This document shows positions 26,362-27,857 of a stretch of DNA of 27,857 nucleotides, in pieces; the stretch's first letter is position 1, and each line of letters begins with the position of its first letter. The translations under genes were made by a program, and so were the position numbers. The notes under the pieces were generated by a model that saw only the letters and a list, made by a program, of their open reading frames with translations, was not told where the DNA came from and searched no databases. The stretch lies in NCBI GenBank assembly GCA_002315535.1, contig DCHA01000074.1, positions 1 to 27,857 on the forward strand. Direction: 5' to 3'. Source of the DNA: Firmicutes bacterium UBA1764. Its GTDB lineage: Bacteria > Bacillota > Clostridia > Peptostreptococcales > Anaerovoracaceae.

Positions 26362-27075
26362 TTAAATTAAATTTGCAATTACATAAAACAGCGGCATATG
26401 CAGCATGTATATTATCAATGAATTTCTGCCGCAAAAGCAAAGCAGCTTTGCAACCCGGCTATCCTTGCACTTCCATTTGAGCAAGGATTCTTTGTTTTTA
26501 TAAAGTCTTTTACCAAGCTGGCCTCCCAGAAGGAACCATCCCAGATGAGGGCAGATTGGAAAACAATCAAAAGTATAAAAGGGATAAGGCCTTAAACCTA
26601 AGGGGAACAGCCACTGACTTTCCACTCTTACATTAAGGAGCCAGTAATACCCAAGCCCTATAATGACAATGGCCAGCAATAGTTGTATCCAGTCCGGCAG
26701 CTTTCTTAATGCACCATAGGCTATCATTGCAAAGCCTATCATATGGAGCACGCCCCACTGAATTCGAATGGTTTCGTTATCAAGGCCGCTTAGGAATATT
26801 GCAAAACTTGCTATTGTCAGCACAAAGCCGCATCCAAGAACAACAAAGCCTCGTTTGTAATTGTTCTTTGAACTTAGGCTGGCACACAGTCCGGACAGGA
26901 ACACGAAAAAGGTTCCTCCGTATTGTTTTATTCCGTACCAGAACGGACTCCAGGTGATAATCAAACTACTGTTGTGATCTAAAAAGTAAAAGGCATGGAA
27001 TATAAGGACGCAAATTATTGCTATGCCTCTGGCAGCATCCAGTTCCCATATTCTTTTCTTTGTATCTAGTTTCAT
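26362..27075 (-). CDS. DUF1624/HGSNAT-type membrane acyltransferase, 237 aa
   Basis: The start RIWELDAARGIAIICVLIFH, with the conserved His in the first helix, then FVFLSGLCASLSS and the late motif RNSLIIYMLHMPLFYVI are typical of the heparan-alpha-glucosaminide acetyltransferase-like DUF1624 family. About seven membrane helices are expected. Members transfer acetyl groups across the membrane onto sugars; the substrate here is unknown. There is no Shine-Dalgarno sequence before the ATG, which lies only about 6 bases after a TAAAAT -10-like element, so the mRNA may be nearly leaderless. The conserved N-terminus makes a later start unlikely. It is the first gene of the operon by spacing, 16 bases before the 332-aa gene. 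A role in modifying surface glycans or pilus components is possible but not shown. Confidence 0.85.
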   Translation of the reverse strand: MKLDTKKRIWELDAARGIAIICVLIFHAFYFLDHNSSLIITWSPFWYGIKQYGGTFFVFLSGLCASLSSKNNYKRGFVVLGCGFVLTIASFAIFLSGLDNETIRIQWGVLHMIGFAMIAYGALRKLPDWIQLLLAIVIIGLGYYWLLNVRVESQWLFPLGLRPYPFYTFDCFPICPHLGWFLLGGQLGKRLYKNKESLLKWKCKDSRVAKLLCFCGRNSLIIYMLHMPLFYVIANLI

Positions 27076-27081
27076 ATGTAT

Positions 27082-27112
27082 ATTTTAATATATAAGTGTT
27101 TCAAAAGTGTTT
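27082..27112 (-). promoter_or_regulatory. Predicted operon promoter with 11-bp-spaced direct repeats
   Basis: On the minus strand AAACACTT occurs twice (27112-27105 and 27101-27094), exactly 11 bp apart, followed 6-7 bases later by TAAAAT (27087-27082). The layout closely parallels the pilin promoter at 19909-19939, including the CTTxTATATTA-like stretch before the -10. It lies between the terminator of the DUF2284 unit and the acyltransferase start, so it is the probable main promoter of the 15-gene operon, likely bound by the operon's SARP-like response regulator. The alternative reading TTGAAA, 16 bases, TATACA would put the start inside the gene. Confidence 0.55.
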
Positions 27113-27120
27113 GTAATTTG

Positions 27121-27148
27121 AAAAATCGGCAGAAAAGCTGCCGATTTT
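27121..27148 (-). terminator. Terminator after the DUF2284 gene
   Basis: AAAATCGGCAG (27122-27132) and CTGCCGATTTT (27138-27148) form a perfect 11-bp stem with a 5-base loop. On the minus strand it ends in TTTTT, about 8 bases past the DUF2284 stop. On the plus strand it is followed by ACTTTTTTT, so it could work in both directions. It separates the flanking unit from the secretion operon. Confidence 0.85.
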
Positions 27149-27155
27149 ACTTTTT

Positions 27156-27683
27156 TTACCATAAAATTGCGCCGGTATAGGCTATAGTGCCCTCTCCGTA
27201 GTAATATTTGATATTATTATCCTTACAAAGCTGTGTAATGAAGATTCCGTAGCCTTCAAGGGCCTCCACCCTTTTGTCCGGAAGGCGGCAGGGCTCGGGT
27301 TTTGCGCATTTTTCGCAAACCATACATCCACCGGCACCAAGAGCCATACAGCCTGGAATTTCAGGCTTGAGCTTTGCATATAAAATGTTTATGCATTTGC
27401 GAAATTCCGCACCTGCTCTTGAATAATACTCAAAATCCATTTCATCATTTGCTCTTCCCACAATCTGAACGAGTATTCCGTTTTTAAAGCCTTTAAGCTT
27501 GGCTTCATTTTCCTCCAGGCTTCCATGGGGAGGACAACCCCAGTTTTTGCCGAAAGCATGACATTTATCCGTTGCACAGGTATCCATAATACCTTGATTC
27601 GGAGTTAAAGTCTGGGTGTTTAGATCCTCTGCATAATCAAATCCGGATTCTATTGCAAGTTTTTTAATTTCCTCTTTGTTCAC
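27156..27683 (-). CDS. DUF2284 predicted metal-binding protein, 175 aa
   Basis: The cysteine pattern is that of DUF2284: C36, C41 and C50 in NWGCPPHG, then C112, C120, C123, C126 and C132 in GCMVCEKCAKPEPC, suggesting bound zinc or an iron-sulfur cluster. The length is as usual for the family. The biochemical function of the family is not established. The start is GTG at 27683, with AAAGAGG 7 bases upstream inside the preceding gene. That gene overlaps by 20 bases, so the two are co-transcribed. The gene ends at a strong terminator and is probably not part of the secretion operon. Confidence 0.9.
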   Translation of the reverse strand: MNKEEIKKLAIESGFDYAEDLNTQTLTPNQGIMDTCATDKCHAFGKNWGCPPHGSLEENEAKLKGFKNGILVQIVGRANDEMDFEYYSRAGAEFRKCINILYAKLKPEIPGCMALGAGGCMVCEKCAKPEPCRLPDKRVEALEGYGIFITQLCKDNNIKYYYGEGTIAYTGAILW

Positions 27684-27857
27684 GCTTATACCTCTTTAGC
27701 ATAGCAATCGTTGCATAAAGACCCATGGCTGTTGAAATAACACTCTGCACAATAACATCCAGTGGAACCTTTATCAGTCTTTCAAGAGGAATAGCCGGAG
27801 ATATTGCTGCCGGAAATTCCGTATATTTAGACCCCAGGAAGAATATTGCTGCGAAAA
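27664..27857 (-). CDS. C-terminal part of a membrane protein (cut by window edge)
   Basis: A frame open to the right edge ends at TAA (27666-27664) and gives about 63 residues: FAAIFFLGSKYTEF at the start, then PLERLIKVPLDVIVQ, the hydrophobic VISTAMGLYATIAML, and a basic tail KRYKREQRGN. It looks like the last one or two helices of a small integral membrane protein with a cytoplasmic basic end. An ECF transporter S component is one possibility, but too little is present to tell. It overlaps the DUF2284 start by 20 bases, so the two probably form one transcript. Confidence 0.6.
   Translation of the reverse strand, partial: FAAIFFLGSKYTEFPAAISPAIPLERLIKVPLDVIVQSVISTAMGLYATIAMLKRYKREQRGN

Noticed and set aside
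634..27075. Integrative conjugative element
   Set aside because: The core T4SS genes fit, but no relaxase, integrase, excisionase, replication gene, attachment site or oriT-like sequence is visible. The element could extend beyond the window to the left, so this remains open but unsupported.
1..27857. tRNA or rRNA genes
   Set aside because: No cloverleaf-like or rRNA-like segment was noticed in the only sizeable non-coding stretch (1-633) or in the short gaps between genes.

Overview
This 27.9 kb window looks chromosomal and comes from a low-to-mid GC Gram-positive anaerobe of the class Clostridia, most likely a Lachnospiraceae-type gut or rumen bacterium. The evidence is AGGAGG-type ribosome binding sites, Gram-positive signal peptides and a lipobox, a DUF2284 protein, and a response regulator with a clostridial SARP-like output domain. 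The genus cannot be fixed from the sequence alone. All convincing protein genes lie on the minus strand, so the window reads biologically from right to left.

Right flank (27857 to 27156): the tail of a membrane protein overlaps a DUF2284 metal-binding protein, and the pair is closed by a hairpin terminator at about 27121-27148.

Main operon (27075 to 634, 15 tightly packed genes, several overlapping as TAATG): a DUF1624/HGSNAT-type membrane acyltransferase; a soluble helical 332-aa protein; a LytS-like seven-helix histidine kinase; a soluble 762-aa protein with an internal duplication; a CvpA-like membrane protein; a response regulator with a SARP-like DNA-binding domain; a VirB2/TrbC-like pilin with its own promoter; a 538-aa secreted beta-solenoid-like protein; a VirD4 coupling ATPase; a 310-aa single-pass surface protein; a VirB6/TrbL-like channel protein; a VirB4 ATPase fused to a VirB3/PrgI-like membrane segment; a 1810-aa secreted modular protein; a lipoprotein; and a 689-aa secreted paralogue of the 538-aa protein. 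A hairpin terminator at 526-555 closes the operon.

Left flank (1 to 633): no convincing gene. It holds an imperfect 41-bp direct repeat, a 34-codon plus-strand ORF ending in a strong terminator, three tandem 45-46 bp repeats, a 20-bp direct repeat, and the operon terminator.

Interpretation: the operon encodes the core of a type IV secretion system (pilin, VirB3-VirB4, VirB6, VirD4) without any relaxase, integrase, recombinase, replication protein or recognisable peptidoglycan hydrolase in the window. It is combined instead with five exported or surface proteins, two soluble helical proteins without signal peptides, and its own two-component system. I infer a dedicated protein-secretion, adhesion or surface-fibre machine derived from a conjugation apparatus, not a conjugative element. 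Two sites with 11-bp-spaced AACACT-type direct repeats, one before the first operon gene and one before the pilin gene, fit the binding geometry of SARP-type regulators and suggest that the operon's own response regulator drives both promoters.
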